From Roseiarcus sp963798015 (GTDB lineage Bacteria > Pseudomonadota > Alphaproteobacteria > Rhizobiales > Beijerinckiaceae), in assembly GCA_963798015.1 (NCBI GenBank), contig CAWCSA010000005.1:558001-622000 (forward strand): 64,000 bases of DNA, read 5' to 3'. The position numbers and the translations under genes are program-made. Below, piece after piece: positions 17,158 to 25,218 of this stretch. Every line of letters begins with the position of its first letter. Positions within the stretch are counted from its first letter, which is position 1. The notes under the pieces were generated by a model that ran no database searches, had not been told where the DNA came from, and saw only the letters and a program-made list of their open reading frames with translations.

Positions 17158-18201
17158 TGTTTCGTCCCAGGCTTTGCTGGAGCATTCTTATCGAGTGATT
17201 CGAAGGATGCGCTATGGGACAGATTCTACACGGGAGCGCCACAACGACAGAGGCGGTCCGTCGAGCGATACAGCATAGTCAAGAGAGCCTGAGGGGGCTT
17301 GCGAAGCGCTACGGCGTCAACCCGAAGACGATCGCCAAGTGGAAAGCGCGGACCTCCGTTTCCGACCTGCCGACAGGACCCAAGCAGCCCAGATCGACGG
17401 TCCTGTCAGCAGAGGAAGAGGCCGTCGTCGTTGCCTTCCGAAGGCATACTTTGCTGCCGCTCGACGACTGCTTGTACGCCCTGCAGCCCACGATCCCGCA
17501 TCTGACGCGCTCGTCCCTTCACCGGTGTCTGCAACGCCACGAGATCTCCCGGTTGCCGCAGGTCGAAGGCGAAGTCTCCGCCAAACGCAAATTCAAGGCC
17601 TATCCGATCGGCTATTTTCATATCGACATCGCCGAGGTTCGAACCGCGCAAGGCAAACTCTACCTCATCGTCGCCATCGACCGAACGTCGAAGTTCGCCT
17701 TCGTCGAGATGCACGAGAAGGTGGCGCGCCGCACCGCGGGGGACTTCCTGCGCCGCTTGATCGTCGCCGTTCCTTACAAGGTCCACACGGTCCTCACCGA
17801 CAACGGGACCCACTTCACCACGCCAGGCAATACAAGCTCAGCCGCGCCGGACATCAAGGCGGCTCTTGACGCCGGAGAGCCCGTTTGGGCGCACGCCTTC
17901 GAATACGCCTGCGCCCAGAACCACATCGACCATCGGCTGACCAAGCCCAAGCACCCTTGGACCAATGGGCAGGTCGAGAGAATGAACCGCACCATCAAGG
18001 ACGCGACTGTCAAACGCTACTTCTACGAGACCCACGACCAGCTGCGAACGCACCTGCGCGACTTCGTCGACGCCTACAATTTCGCCCGAAGACTCAAAAC
18101 CCTCAAAGGCCTCACCCCATACGAATTCCTCTGCAAAGCCTGGACTTCAGAACCACACAGATTCAAAACTAGCCCGCTCCAGCAAACCCCGGGACTAAAC
18201 A
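17158..18201 (+). mobile_element. IS481-family insertion sequence
   Basis: The element begins TGTTTCGTCCCAGGCTTTGC and ends with the imperfect inverse of this (outer end reads TGTTTAGTCCCGGGGTTTGC on the other strand), giving inverted repeats of about 26 bases continuing TGGAGC. CTAG flanks both sides (17153-17156 and 18203-18206), in line with the NCTAGN target known for IS481. It is about 1.04 kb with one transposase gene and splits an SDR gene. Confidence 0.92.
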
Positions 18202-18206
18202 GCTAG
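17214..18206 (+). CDS. IS481-family DDE transposase
   Basis: The 330-residue transposase has an N-terminal helix-turn-helix (ESLRGLAKRYGVNPKTIAKW) and an rve/DDE integrase core with acidic residues in YFHIDIAEVRTA, VLTDNGTHF and NGQVERMNRTIKD. The frame is intact and the gene may be functional. The last codons read AAC AGC TAG: the C of the AGC codon and the TAG stop all come from the flanking CTAG target copy, not from the element. About 20 residues near the middle (TPGNTSSAAPDIKAALDAGE) separate the second and third catalytic blocks. Confidence 0.95.
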   Translation: MGQILHGSATTTEAVRRAIQHSQESLRGLAKRYGVNPKTIAKWKARTSVSDLPTGPKQPRSTVLSAEEEAVVVAFRRHTLLPLDDCLYALQPTIPHLTRSSLHRCLQRHEISRLPQVEGEVSAKRKFKAYPIGYFHIDIAEVRTAQGKLYLIVAIDRTSKFAFVEMHEKVARRTAGDFLRRLIVAVPYKVHTVLTDNGTHFTTPGNTSSAAPDIKAALDAGEPVWAHAFEYACAQNHIDHRLTKPKHPWTNGQVERMNRTIKDATVKRYFYETHDQLRTHLRDFVDAYNFARRLKTLKGLTPYEFLCKAWTSEPHRFKTSPLQQTPGLNS

Positions 18207-18207
18207 G

Positions 18208-18480
18208 TCGCGAGCAAGCACGCGATCGAAGGCCTCACGAGGGCGCCTCTTTGGGCATCCGTGTCAATGCGGTCGCCCCAGGCCCGATCGGGACTCCGAT
18301 GCTAGATAGGGTCACTGGAGGGGACAAAGACGCCAAGGCCGCTTTCTCGGATCGATCCCGCAGCGCCGCGCAGGCGCGGCTGCCGAAGTTGCGGCCACGA
18401 TTGCCTTTCTCGCGGGCGACAAAGCGGCCTACATCACAGCCGAGATCGTGACGATCGACGGCGGCTTTGCGGCCGGTTGA
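18208..18480 (+). pseudogene. SDR oxidoreductase, downstream half
   Basis: The continuation of the gene interrupted at 17152. It restarts with SKHAIEGLT (the catalytic YxxxK Lys region), followed by GIRVNAVAPGPIGTPMLDRV in a shifted frame and then AATIAFLAGDKAAYITAEIV and TIDGGFAAG to the stop at 18480. Two small frame changes (near 18240 and 18350) show that the gene has decayed beyond the insertion itself. Confidence 0.85.
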
Positions 18481-18495
18481 GCCGCGCGTGACCCG

Positions 18496-18884
18496 TCAGC
18501 GTGTGCAAATCCTAACTGCGCCGGGCGCGCCCCACATCGCGCAAGGCGAGAAACTGAAGCGATAGGTTCCAGTCGCGGGCGCGACGAAGGTCAAATCCCC
18601 TGGCGCATCCGGAATCCCATAAAAATAGCCGCCCGGCCCCTCGACATTCGGATCGCGTGGCCGCGAAACGGTCGCGGCGCCCCGCTGCGCGGATCGTAGT
18701 CGGTCGCCTCGCCCATCATTTGAGCCGAGACGGTCTGCCCGCTCGAGAACTTGCCGACAAATAGGGTTGCCGGGCCGCGGTAGGTCCAGCACGCGCGACC
18801 TGCGGGAAATCGGACTTTTGCCACGACCTCACGGCTGCATGACGTCGCCAGGGCCGACGTGGATAGCACAGGAGCGAGAGCCAA
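18496..18884 (-). pseudogene. Secreted hypothetical protein with frameshift
   Basis: One frame begins with a signal-peptide-like stretch (ALALAPVLSTSALATSC) and runs through REVVAKVRFPAGRACWTYRG and FVGKFSSGQTVSAQMMGEAT. A second frame completes it with NVEGPGGYFYGIPDAPGDLT, FVAPATGTYRFSFSPCAMWG and a Cys-containing end. The join is near 18676. No ATG is in frame with the signal peptide; a TTG at 18884 is the only candidate. I do not recognise the family. The GxYxFSFSPC-type end recalls small exported proteins with a pre-peptidase-like C-terminal beta domain. Confidence 0.6.
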
Positions 18885-18923
18885 GGCCGCGGCTAGAGCA
18901 AAGGGCTTCCGGATATGCTCACT

Positions 18924-19051
18924 CCCTCATGTCTCAAGGCGCGCCTCGCGTTAAGCGGGGCCTCGAAAGCCTATGTTCCAGTTGGCGCCATCGGTCCGCG
19001 CTGCGGCGGCGTCCTTCGGGACGCGCCTTCGGCGCTCCTTGAGGCATGAGG
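18924..19051. repeat. Inverted repeat pair between a pseudogene and ccmH
   Basis: CCTCATGTCTCAAGGCGCGC (from 18925) and its near inverse ending at 19051 (CCTCATGCCTCAAGGAGCGC on the other strand) are separated by about 80 bases that also contain CTCGAAAGCC-type repeats. This is REP-like intergenic repeat DNA. Confidence 0.65.
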
Positions 19052-19082
19052 CTGAGGGTGGAGTTCGGCGTACCTCGAGACG

Positions 19083-19772
19083 TCAGCCACGGCTTGCATC
19101 GCCGCTGGTCAGCGCCGCGAGTCGCGCTTCCTCGTCTTCGCTCAGGCGTGGCGTTGCGCTCGGCGCGCGGCGGCGGGCGTAAAGCGCCGCCGCGACGCCA
19201 AGGCCGAGCGTGAGCACGGGGCTTAGCCACAAGAGCAGCGTCTCCGGCTTGAACGGGGGTTTCAGCAGAATGAAATCGCCGTAGCGCGAGACGAGATAGG
19301 CGCGCACGGCATCGTTGCTTTCGCCTTTGCCGATGCGCTCGCGAATGAGGATACGGATGTCGCGCGCCAGCGGCGCCTCGGAATCGTCGATCGACTCGTT
19401 CTGACAGACCAGGCAGCGCAATTCGCCCGAGAGCGCGCGCGCGCGCATTTCGAGCGCCGGGTCCTTCATCACTTCGTCCGGCTGCACCGCGAGCGCGGGG
19501 CCGGCGAGCGAGGCGAGCAGGGCCAGAAGGAGGAGGAGCTTTCCCCGGGATGCTGGAGCAACACGCGTTTGGGCGGCGGGCGCGCGATTCCCCTCTCCTG
19601 TAGCCCGTCGAGAGACGGGCGTTCTTCCGAGCGCCCTATGGGGAGAGGGGAAGGGGTGAGGGTTCGCGCGCGAAGCGCGCCCGTGGCTTTGCCACGGTTC
19701 CCTCACCCGGCCGACTGCGTCGGCCACCTTCTCCCCGAGGGAGAAGGGGTGGCGGAGCCAAGTCATCGTCAC
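19083..19772 (-). CDS. ccmH: Cytochrome c maturation protein CcmH
   Basis: CcmH is a periplasm-facing membrane thioredoxin-like protein that reduces the apocytochrome CXXCH cysteines before heme attachment. The LRCLVCQNESIDDSEAPLAR motif with its redox CXXC, the following DIRILIRERIGKGESNDAVR and DFILLKPPF, and the C-terminal helix LLLWLSPVLTLGLGVAAALY are diagnostic. A signal peptide (GKLLLLLALLASLAGPALA) starts only about 85 residues in. The GTG start at 19772 overlaps the ccmF stop (GTGA), and the extra N-terminal stretch is encoded by a palindromic repeat. No Met or Val start lies close to the signal peptide, so the real start is unclear. Confidence 0.9.
   Translation of the reverse strand: MTMTWLRHPFSLGEKVADAVGRVREPWQSHGRASRANPHPFPSPHRALGRTPVSRRATGEGNRAPAAQTRVAPASRGKLLLLLALLASLAGPALAVQPDEVMKDPALEMRARALSGELRCLVCQNESIDDSEAPLARDIRILIRERIGKGESNDAVRAYLVSRYGDFILLKPPFKPETLLLWLSPVLTLGLGVAAALYARRRAPSATPRLSEDEEARLAALTSGDASRG
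19590..19756. repeat. Palindromic repeat inside the 5' part of ccmH
   Basis: This stretch contains several short inverted repeats: CCCTCTCC against GGAGAGGG, GCCCGTCGAGAGACGGGC, GCGCGCGAAGCGCGC, CGTGGCTTTGCCACG, GGCCGACTGCGTCGGCC and CTTCTCCC against GGGAGAAG. It is typical of intergenic repeats in alphaproteobacteria, but it is open in the ccmH frame and separates the ccmH start from its signal peptide. Confidence 0.8.
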
Positions 19773-21754
19773 TCTGCCGGTTGCGCCAGCGCGCGCGCGC
19801 TGGCCCTGGCCCGGACGGCCGCGCCAAAGCGCAGGCGCCGGTCAGTCAGCGACAGCACGCCGCCGAGCGCCATGGCGGCGGCGCCGAGCCAGATCAGCGT
19901 CACCAGCGGCTTCCAATAGAGACGGGCGGGCACGGCGCCGTCGGGCGCCGGGTCGGCGATCGCGACATAGACCTGGCCGAAATCAACCGTCGCTAGGCCC
20001 GCCTGGGTCGTGGTCATCTGGCGGGAGGCGAATTGGCGCCGGGCCGGCTCAAGCTGAGCGACGACGGCGCCGCCGGAGCGCACGGTCACCGATGCGACCG
20101 ATTCCTTGTAATTCGGCCCGACCTGTTCGCCGACCGAATCGAGGGTGATCGAATAGGGACCGACGAGTGCGGGGACGCCCTTGTGCAGGGTGGCGATCGT
20201 CTCGGCGCCAAAGCCGAGGCCCGAGAGTCCGAGCAGCGTCACGCCCAGGCCGAAATGCGCGAGCGCCCCGCCGAAGAACGACAAAGGCAGGCCGAAAATG
20301 CGCTTCAGCGCCACGCCGGCTCCAAGTCCCGGGCGCCATGCGCGCGTGAAAACTTCGATCAGCGTGCCGATGATGACGAAGATCGCAAGCCCCATGGCAA
20401 GCGGGGCAAACAACGGGGCGCCGCTGAGCCAGGCCGCGCCAACGATTGCCGTCACGGCGCCGATGATGATGGCGAAGGCAAGCCTCTGCACGACGCCCAA
20501 CAGATCGCCACGCTTCCACGCGAGCGAGAAGCCGAACGGCGCGACAAAACAGGCGGTGAGCAGGAGAGCGCCACAGGTCAGGTTGAAAAAGGGCGCGCCA
20601 ACGCTGATCTTTTCGCCCGTCAGCTGTTCGAGCGCGAGCGGGTAGAGCGTGCCGAACAGCACGGTCACGCATGCCGTCGTCAAGAGCAGATTGTTGACGA
20701 CGAGCGCCCCCTCGCGCGACACGGGCGCGAACAATCCGCCCTGCTTGAGCATCGGCGCACGCCACGCGAAGAGCGCGAACGAACCGCAAATGAACATCAC
20801 CAGAATTGCGAGAATGAAAACGCCGCGGCGCGGATCGTTGGCGAAGGCGTGCACGGAGGTGAGCACGCCTGAACGCACGAGAAAGGTGCCGAGCAGCGAA
20901 AAGGAAAAGGCGAGGATGGCGAGAAAGATCGTCCAGACTTTCAGCGCGTCGCGCTTCTCCATCACCGCGACCGAATGGACGAAGGCCGTGCCGGCAAGCC
21001 ACGGCATGAGCGAGGCGTTCTCGACCGGATCCCAGAACCAGAAGCCGCCCCAGCCGAGCGTGTAATAGGCCCAGAAGGAGCCGGCAGCGATGCCGAGCGT
21101 GAGGAAGCTCCAGGCGACCAGCGTGAATGGCCGCACGAAGCGCGCCCAGGCTGCGTCGATGCGCCCCTCGATCAGCGCCGCGGCGGCGAACGAATAGACG
21201 ATCGAGAAGCCGACATAGCCAAGATAGAGCAGCGGCGGATGGATCGCGAGGCCAGGGTCCTGCAGAATCGGATTGAGGTCGCGTCCCTCGAATGGCGCGG
21301 GCGCGAGGCGCTCGAACGGGTTCGAGGTCAGGAGAATGAAGGCAAGGAAGGCCAGGCTGATCAGACCTTGAACGGCGAGCGCGTCAGCGCGAAGCCTTAC
21401 CGGCAGCTCGCGCCCAAACAGGGCGACGAGCGCGCCGAAGACCGCCAGAATGAGAACCCACAAGAGCATCGAGCCTTCGTGGTTCCCCCAGACGCCCGAG
21501 ATCTTGTAGATCGCGGGCATCGCCACGTTCGAGTTCTCGGCGACGTTGAGAACGGAAAAATCCGAGGTCAGGTGCGCGTTGACGAGCGCTGCGAAAGCGA
21601 GCGCGATCAGCGCGAGCTGGATTAGCGCCGCGTTGCGCCCGACATTCATGAGCCCGATGTCGCCGACCCGCGCACCCCAGAACGGGATCAATGTCTGGGC
21701 GAGCGCGGCGGCGAACGCGAGCACAAGGGCGAAATGACCGATCTCGACGATCAT
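19769..21754 (-). CDS. ccmF: Heme lyase CcmF
   Basis: CcmF is the core of the system I heme lyase: it takes heme from holo-CcmE and, with CcmH/CcmI, attaches it to apocytochrome c. The 661-residue protein starts MIVEIGHFALVLAFAAALAQ, has the WWD heme-handling motif (WGGFWFWDPVENASLMPWL) flanked by conserved His-containing loops, and about 15 hydrophobic helices. The C-terminal beta part (SITLDSVGEQVGPNYKESVA) lies in the periplasm. It overlaps ccmE (stop/start within four bases) and ccmH, so the cluster is one transcript running ccmI-ccmE-ccmF-ccmH. Confidence 0.97.
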   Translation of the reverse strand: MIVEIGHFALVLAFAAALAQTLIPFWGARVGDIGLMNVGRNAALIQLALIALAFAALVNAHLTSDFSVLNVAENSNVAMPAIYKISGVWGNHEGSMLLWVLILAVFGALVALFGRELPVRLRADALAVQGLISLAFLAFILLTSNPFERLAPAPFEGRDLNPILQDPGLAIHPPLLYLGYVGFSIVYSFAAAALIEGRIDAAWARFVRPFTLVAWSFLTLGIAAGSFWAYYTLGWGGFWFWDPVENASLMPWLAGTAFVHSVAVMEKRDALKVWTIFLAILAFSFSLLGTFLVRSGVLTSVHAFANDPRRGVFILAILVMFICGSFALFAWRAPMLKQGGLFAPVSREGALVVNNLLLTTACVTVLFGTLYPLALEQLTGEKISVGAPFFNLTCGALLLTACFVAPFGFSLAWKRGDLLGVVQRLAFAIIIGAVTAIVGAAWLSGAPLFAPLAMGLAIFVIIGTLIEVFTRAWRPGLGAGVALKRIFGLPLSFFGGALAHFGLGVTLLGLSGLGFGAETIATLHKGVPALVGPYSITLDSVGEQVGPNYKESVASVTVRSGGAVVAQLEPARRQFASRQMTTTQAGLATVDFGQVYVAIADPAPDGAVPARLYWKPLVTLIWLGAAAMALGGVLSLTDRRLRFGAAVRARASARALAQPAE

Positions 21755-22200
21755 TGTGAGGCCGTTGTTCCTTCCTGCCAGCGTCCCTGTTTTTTCAAGG
21801 CGTCGACCACCTCGCGCGGCATATAGCGCTCATCGTGTTTGGCGAGAATCGTTTCAGCCCGCATCTGACCGGGCGCCGCAAGCACGCCTTCGGCGACCAC
21901 GCCCTGGCCTTCACGGAACAGGTCCGGCAACAGCCCTTGATAGGCCACTTTGAGATCATGCGCGCCGTCGGTGAGGACGAAGGCGACGTTCTGGTCCGCG
22001 GACTTGACGAGCGAGCCGGTCTTCACGAGGCCCCCGATCCGCAGCCGCGCGCCGGGCGCAACGGCTTTCTTTGCGACTTCGGACGGGCTGTAGAAGAACA
22101 CGATGCTGTCGCTCAGCGCGTAAAGCGAAAGACTAGCCGCTGCGCCGACGACGGCGAGCGCTGCGCCGATGAGAGCAAGGCGGCGGCCGCGGCGAGTCAA
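21751..22200 (-). CDS. ccmE: Heme chaperone CcmE
   Basis: CcmE carries heme covalently on a His in the periplasm. In this 149-residue protein the signature AKHDERYMP puts the heme-binding His at residue 122 and the conserved Tyr at 126. It has an N-terminal membrane anchor (RLALIGAALAVVGAAASLSL) and the OB-fold beta-barrel segments RIGGLVKTGSLVK and VAFVLTDGAHDLKVAYQGLL. Start and stop overlap ccmI and ccmF by four bases each. Confidence 0.97.
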   Translation of the reverse strand: MTRRGRRLALIGAALAVVGAAASLSLYALSDSIVFFYSPSEVAKKAVAPGARLRIGGLVKTGSLVKSADQNVAFVLTDGAHDLKVAYQGLLPDLFREGQGVVAEGVLAAPGQMRAETILAKHDERYMPREVVDALKKQGRWQEGTTASQ

Positions 22201-23291
22201 TTGGCGTCTCCGAGGCCAAGGTTGCGCGCCAGCGCGTCGAGGCTGGCGGCCGCGTTGGCGTCCGACGCCAGCGCTTTATGCGCGTCGACCAGCGCCGCCT
22301 TGGCCTTATCGGCCTCATGCAACACCGTGTAGGCGCGAATAAGGCGCGACCATTCGTCGACGCCGCCGCCATTGCTGGCGAGCCGCGTGGCGAGTTTCGA
22401 CACCATGCCCTCGATCATCGGCCGCTGCGCCTCGGGAATGGCGGCCGTCTCCGTCGCAGGCGCGGGCTCCCCCTTGAGCGCCGCGAGGCGCGCGTTCACG
22501 AGGCTCCGCCAAGGCGCGTCAGGGGCTGAGTCGGCGAGCAACGATTGGTAGTCCTTGATCGCGTCGGCCTTCTTGCCGTCCTGCTCGGTGGCGAGCGCGA
22601 GATAATAGCGCGCCTGCGGCTGGCCGGGCTGATCGGTAACCGCCCGATCGAACGCTTGCCGCGCCTCGTCGGTGACCACGCCTCCGGCCGCGGCGACCAG
22701 AGCCTCGCCGTAAGCGGCCCGGCGTAACGGGTCTTCGCCCAGAATGCGCAGCGCTTCCGCATAGGCGTGGGCTGCGTCGGAATAGCGTTCGAGGCGCATG
22801 TAAACCGGCGCGATCACCGCCCAGCCCTTGCCGTCGTCAGGCTTGGCGATGAGCCGCGCCTCGACCGCCGCGACGGCCGCCTCGATCTCGCCATTCGATT
22901 GCGGCGCAACTTTGCGGCTCGCCAACGGCTCGTCGGGCAGCATGGGTTGGCCGAGGCGCGCATAAAGCGGGAAGGCGACCGCCGGCAATCCCACGGCGAT
23001 GAGCACGGCCGCCGCGAGACGCGTGCGCCGCGCTGGCGGGGGCGCCTCGGCGGGTTCGGACGCTGCGGCGATCAGGCGGCGCGCAGCCTCGGCGCGGGCG
23101 CTCTCCGCCTCCCCTTGCGGAAGGAGACCTCGGTCGACGTCGCGCTTAATCTCGTCGAGTTGCGCCTTATAGAACGCCGCTTCGTTCGCCGCAGGGTCCG
23201 ATGTCGCGATTGGCGACGGGCGAAGCAGCGGCCATAGCGCGGCCAGGACCGCGCAAGCCGCCATTCCCGCCAGGACGAACCACACCATCAA
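22197..23291 (-). CDS. ccmI: Cytochrome c maturation protein CcmI (CycH)
   Basis: CcmI holds apocytochrome c for the heme lyase. The 364-residue protein has an N-terminal membrane helix (MMVWFVLAGMAACAVLAALW), the conserved cytoplasmic segment YKAQLDEIKRDVDRGLLPQG, a second helix (LAAAVLIAVGLPAVAFPLYA) and a C-terminal periplasmic domain of TPR-like repeats (GWAVIAPVYMRLERYSDAAH, ARYYLALATEQDGKKADAIK). It is the first gene of the ccmI-E-F-H cluster, and the Hyphomicrobiales layout is as expected. Confidence 0.95.
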   Translation of the reverse strand: MMVWFVLAGMAACAVLAALWPLLRPSPIATSDPAANEAAFYKAQLDEIKRDVDRGLLPQGEAESARAEAARRLIAAASEPAEAPPPARRTRLAAAVLIAVGLPAVAFPLYARLGQPMLPDEPLASRKVAPQSNGEIEAAVAAVEARLIAKPDDGKGWAVIAPVYMRLERYSDAAHAYAEALRILGEDPLRRAAYGEALVAAAGGVVTDEARQAFDRAVTDQPGQPQARYYLALATEQDGKKADAIKDYQSLLADSAPDAPWRSLVNARLAALKGEPAPATETAAIPEAQRPMIEGMVSKLATRLASNGGGVDEWSRLIRAYTVLHEADKAKAALVDAHKALASDANAAASLDALARNLGLGDAN

Positions 23292-23426
23292 CGACCTCGA
23301 TGCGGCCGATTGAGCGGCCGCGGAAAATGTCGGGGCTCTGTTATCGCAAAGCGAAGTTTAGGTCTCGTCAAAATGGAAGAAGCGCGCCAACCGAGAGCAA
23401 GGCCCAGTCAGCCCATGCCTTCATTT

Positions 23427-23498
23427 GTCATACCCGCGAACGCGGGCATCCAGTAAGCCACTGACAAATTGATAGATTCCCGCGTGCGCGCGAATGAC
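23427..23498. repeat. REP-like inverted pair upstream of ccmI
   Basis: GTCATACCCGCGAACGCGGG with ATCCAG following, and an inverted, more diverged copy ending at 23498 (GTCATTCGCGCGCACGCGGG on the other strand). It is the same family as 13245-13313 and lies between the convergently spaced SDR stop and the ccmI start. Confidence 0.75.
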
Positions 23499-23508
23499 AA
23501 TCGCTGCA

Positions 23509-24261
23509 TCAGGCCAGCGGCCTGCCGCCGTCCACTGGCAGAATGGCCCCGGTCATGAACGTCAGGCTCGTTGCCACCGCGAGCACGGCCTGGGCAACCT
23601 CCGCAGGGTCAGCCAGCCTGCGCAGCGGCGTCCGGCCGGCCTGCTCGTCGCGCCAGCTTTGGTCCAGCCCGCGCACGAACTCGGTGTCGACAAGGCCCGG
23701 CGAGACCGAAACGACCCGGATGTCGGGGGCAAGTGCGCGTGCGAGGGACTTGGTGAGATTGTCCACCGCCGCCTTGGAGGCGCAATAGGCGATGTTGCTC
23801 CCCATGGCCGTGACGCCGGCGATCGAGGAGATGTTGACGATCGCCCCAGCGTCTCCTCGCCGCATGAGCGGCAGAGCCGCCCTGACGCCCGCGATCACGC
23901 CACGCACGTTGACGTCGAGGATGCGGCTGATGAGCGCGTCATCGAGCGCATCGAGATCGCCATGCGGCACGAAGCGCGTGATCCCGGCCGAGTTGACGAG
24001 AAGGTCGAGCCGGGAATGGCGCTTGTCGACCGCCGTGATCGCGTCCTTAAGCGCCGCGCTGTCCGTCACCGGCATGCGCAACGCCATGTGCCCGTCGCCG
24101 GGCAACTCGCCAAGGATCGCTTGCGCCTTCTCACCGGAGGCGTTGTATCCGACGACCACCGCTGCGCCGGCTTCGGCGAGCGCCTTGCAGATCGCCGTGC
24201 CAATCCCTCCGGCTCCGCCGGTAACGACGGCGACACGGTTTGCGAGAGGTCCGGGCGACAA
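23509..24261 (-). CDS. Short-chain dehydrogenase/reductase
   Basis: The 250-residue protein is a classical SDR using NAD(P)H. It has the Rossmann motif VVTGGAGGIGTAICKALAEA, the LLVNSAG segment, the catalytic Ser in VNISSIAG and Tyr/Lys in AYCASKAAVDNL, and the usual C-terminus FMTGAILPVDGGRPLA. It is the last gene of the minus-strand catabolic operon, only six bases after the CRYL1-like dehydrogenase, so it probably oxidises the hydroxyl of a pathway intermediate. Substrate unknown; 3-oxoacyl-ACP reductase-type naming would be only a fold label. Confidence 0.9.
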   Translation of the reverse strand: MSPGPLANRVAVVTGGAGGIGTAICKALAEAGAAVVVGYNASGEKAQAILGELPGDGHMALRMPVTDSAALKDAITAVDKRHSRLDLLVNSAGITRFVPHGDLDALDDALISRILDVNVRGVIAGVRAALPLMRRGDAGAIVNISSIAGVTAMGSNIAYCASKAAVDNLTKSLARALAPDIRVVSVSPGLVDTEFVRGLDQSWRDEQAGRTPLRRLADPAEVAQAVLAVATSLTFMTGAILPVDGGRPLA

Positions 24262-24267
24262 GTGACG

Positions 24268-25218
24268 CTATTCCGAAGGCTGCGAGCGGCGATGCGCAAC
24301 GAGGGCCATGAGCCGCCTGTCGCGCCACGCCGACCGTTCCGGAAGCTTGTCCTGCGCCAGCGCCGCGCGGCGTTCCGATCTCGCCCGCTCGATCAGTTCC
24401 GGCGACCACGGGCGCGGATTGGAACGCGATTGCGCGATGGAGTGGTAAAGCGGCCCAAGCCTGCGTGCGTAGTCGTCGACGCCGCCCGGCGCGTTCAGGT
24501 CGATCGTCTCGAACGGCCCCATGAACGACCAGCGCAACCCCAGGCCCTGCGACACGGTGAGGTCGATGTCGGCGGCGCTCGCGTAACCCTCCTCGAACAA
24601 AGCCCAGGCTTCCTTGAGAAGCACGCCCTGCAGGCGATTGAGGATGAACCCCTCAATCTCCCGATTGACGACAATCGGCGCCTGGCCGAGCGCCTGCATC
24701 ACGCCGCGCGCCCAAGGCAGGATCGCCGGATCGGTCCACGGCGCCGGAACGAGTTCAACCAGCGGCACGAGATGGGGCGGGTTCACAGGATGGGCTATGA
24801 GAAATCGCTCACGGCGCGGCGCGTGCTCGGTGAAGGCGGAAGCCGGAATGCCCGAGCTCGAACTGCCAACGACCGCGTCATCTCGAATCAGGGCGCCAAT
24901 GGCCTCCGAGACGGCGCGCTTCTCTTCGACGCGCTCGAACACCAATTCCTGAACATAGTCGACGTCGGCGACTGCGGCGCTGAGGTCGTCGACGACGGTC
25001 ACGCGCGAGCAAATGGCGTCGACGCCGTCAACGAGGCCGGCCTTCGCCATATCCTCGAGGCTCGCGCGAATCCGCGCGGCCGTCGTCCGGCGGATATCCT
25101 CGCTGGCGTCGAAGGCGCGGACATTGACGCCCGCGCGCGCGAAGACGATCGCCCATCCTGAGCCGACGAGGCCCGCGCCGACGACGCCGGCCGACCGTAT
25201 CGAAGAGCCCGCCATCAA
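24268..25218 (-). CDS. 3-hydroxyacyl-CoA dehydrogenase-family enzyme, CRYL1/L-gulonate dehydrogenase-like
   Basis: The 316-residue protein has the N-terminal NAD-binding motif GVVGAGLVGSGWAIVFARAG and the two-domain layout of 3-hydroxyacyl-CoA dehydrogenases. The segments FLIAHPVNPPHLVPLVELVP, EGFILNRLQGVLLKEAWALF and LTVSQGLGLRWSFMGPFETI resemble lambda-crystallin/L-gulonate 3-dehydrogenase and L-carnitine dehydrogenase rather than beta-oxidation enzymes. It overlaps the upstream hydrolase gene by four bases (stop/start ATGA). In this context it most likely oxidises a 3-hydroxy acid or sugar acid. Confidence 0.88.
   Translation of the reverse strand: MMAGSSIRSAGVVGAGLVGSGWAIVFARAGVNVRAFDASEDIRRTTAARIRASLEDMAKAGLVDGVDAICSRVTVVDDLSAAVADVDYVQELVFERVEEKRAVSEAIGALIRDDAVVGSSSSGIPASAFTEHAPRRERFLIAHPVNPPHLVPLVELVPAPWTDPAILPWARGVMQALGQAPIVVNREIEGFILNRLQGVLLKEAWALFEEGYASAADIDLTVSQGLGLRWSFMGPFETIDLNAPGGVDDYARRLGPLYHSIAQSRSNPRPWSPELIERARSERRAALAQDKLPERSAWRDRRLMALVAHRRSQPSE

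Noticed and set aside
23494..25161. 555-codon plus-strand frame over the SDR and dehydrogenase genes
   Set aside because: The minus-strand genes have full motifs and coupled starts.
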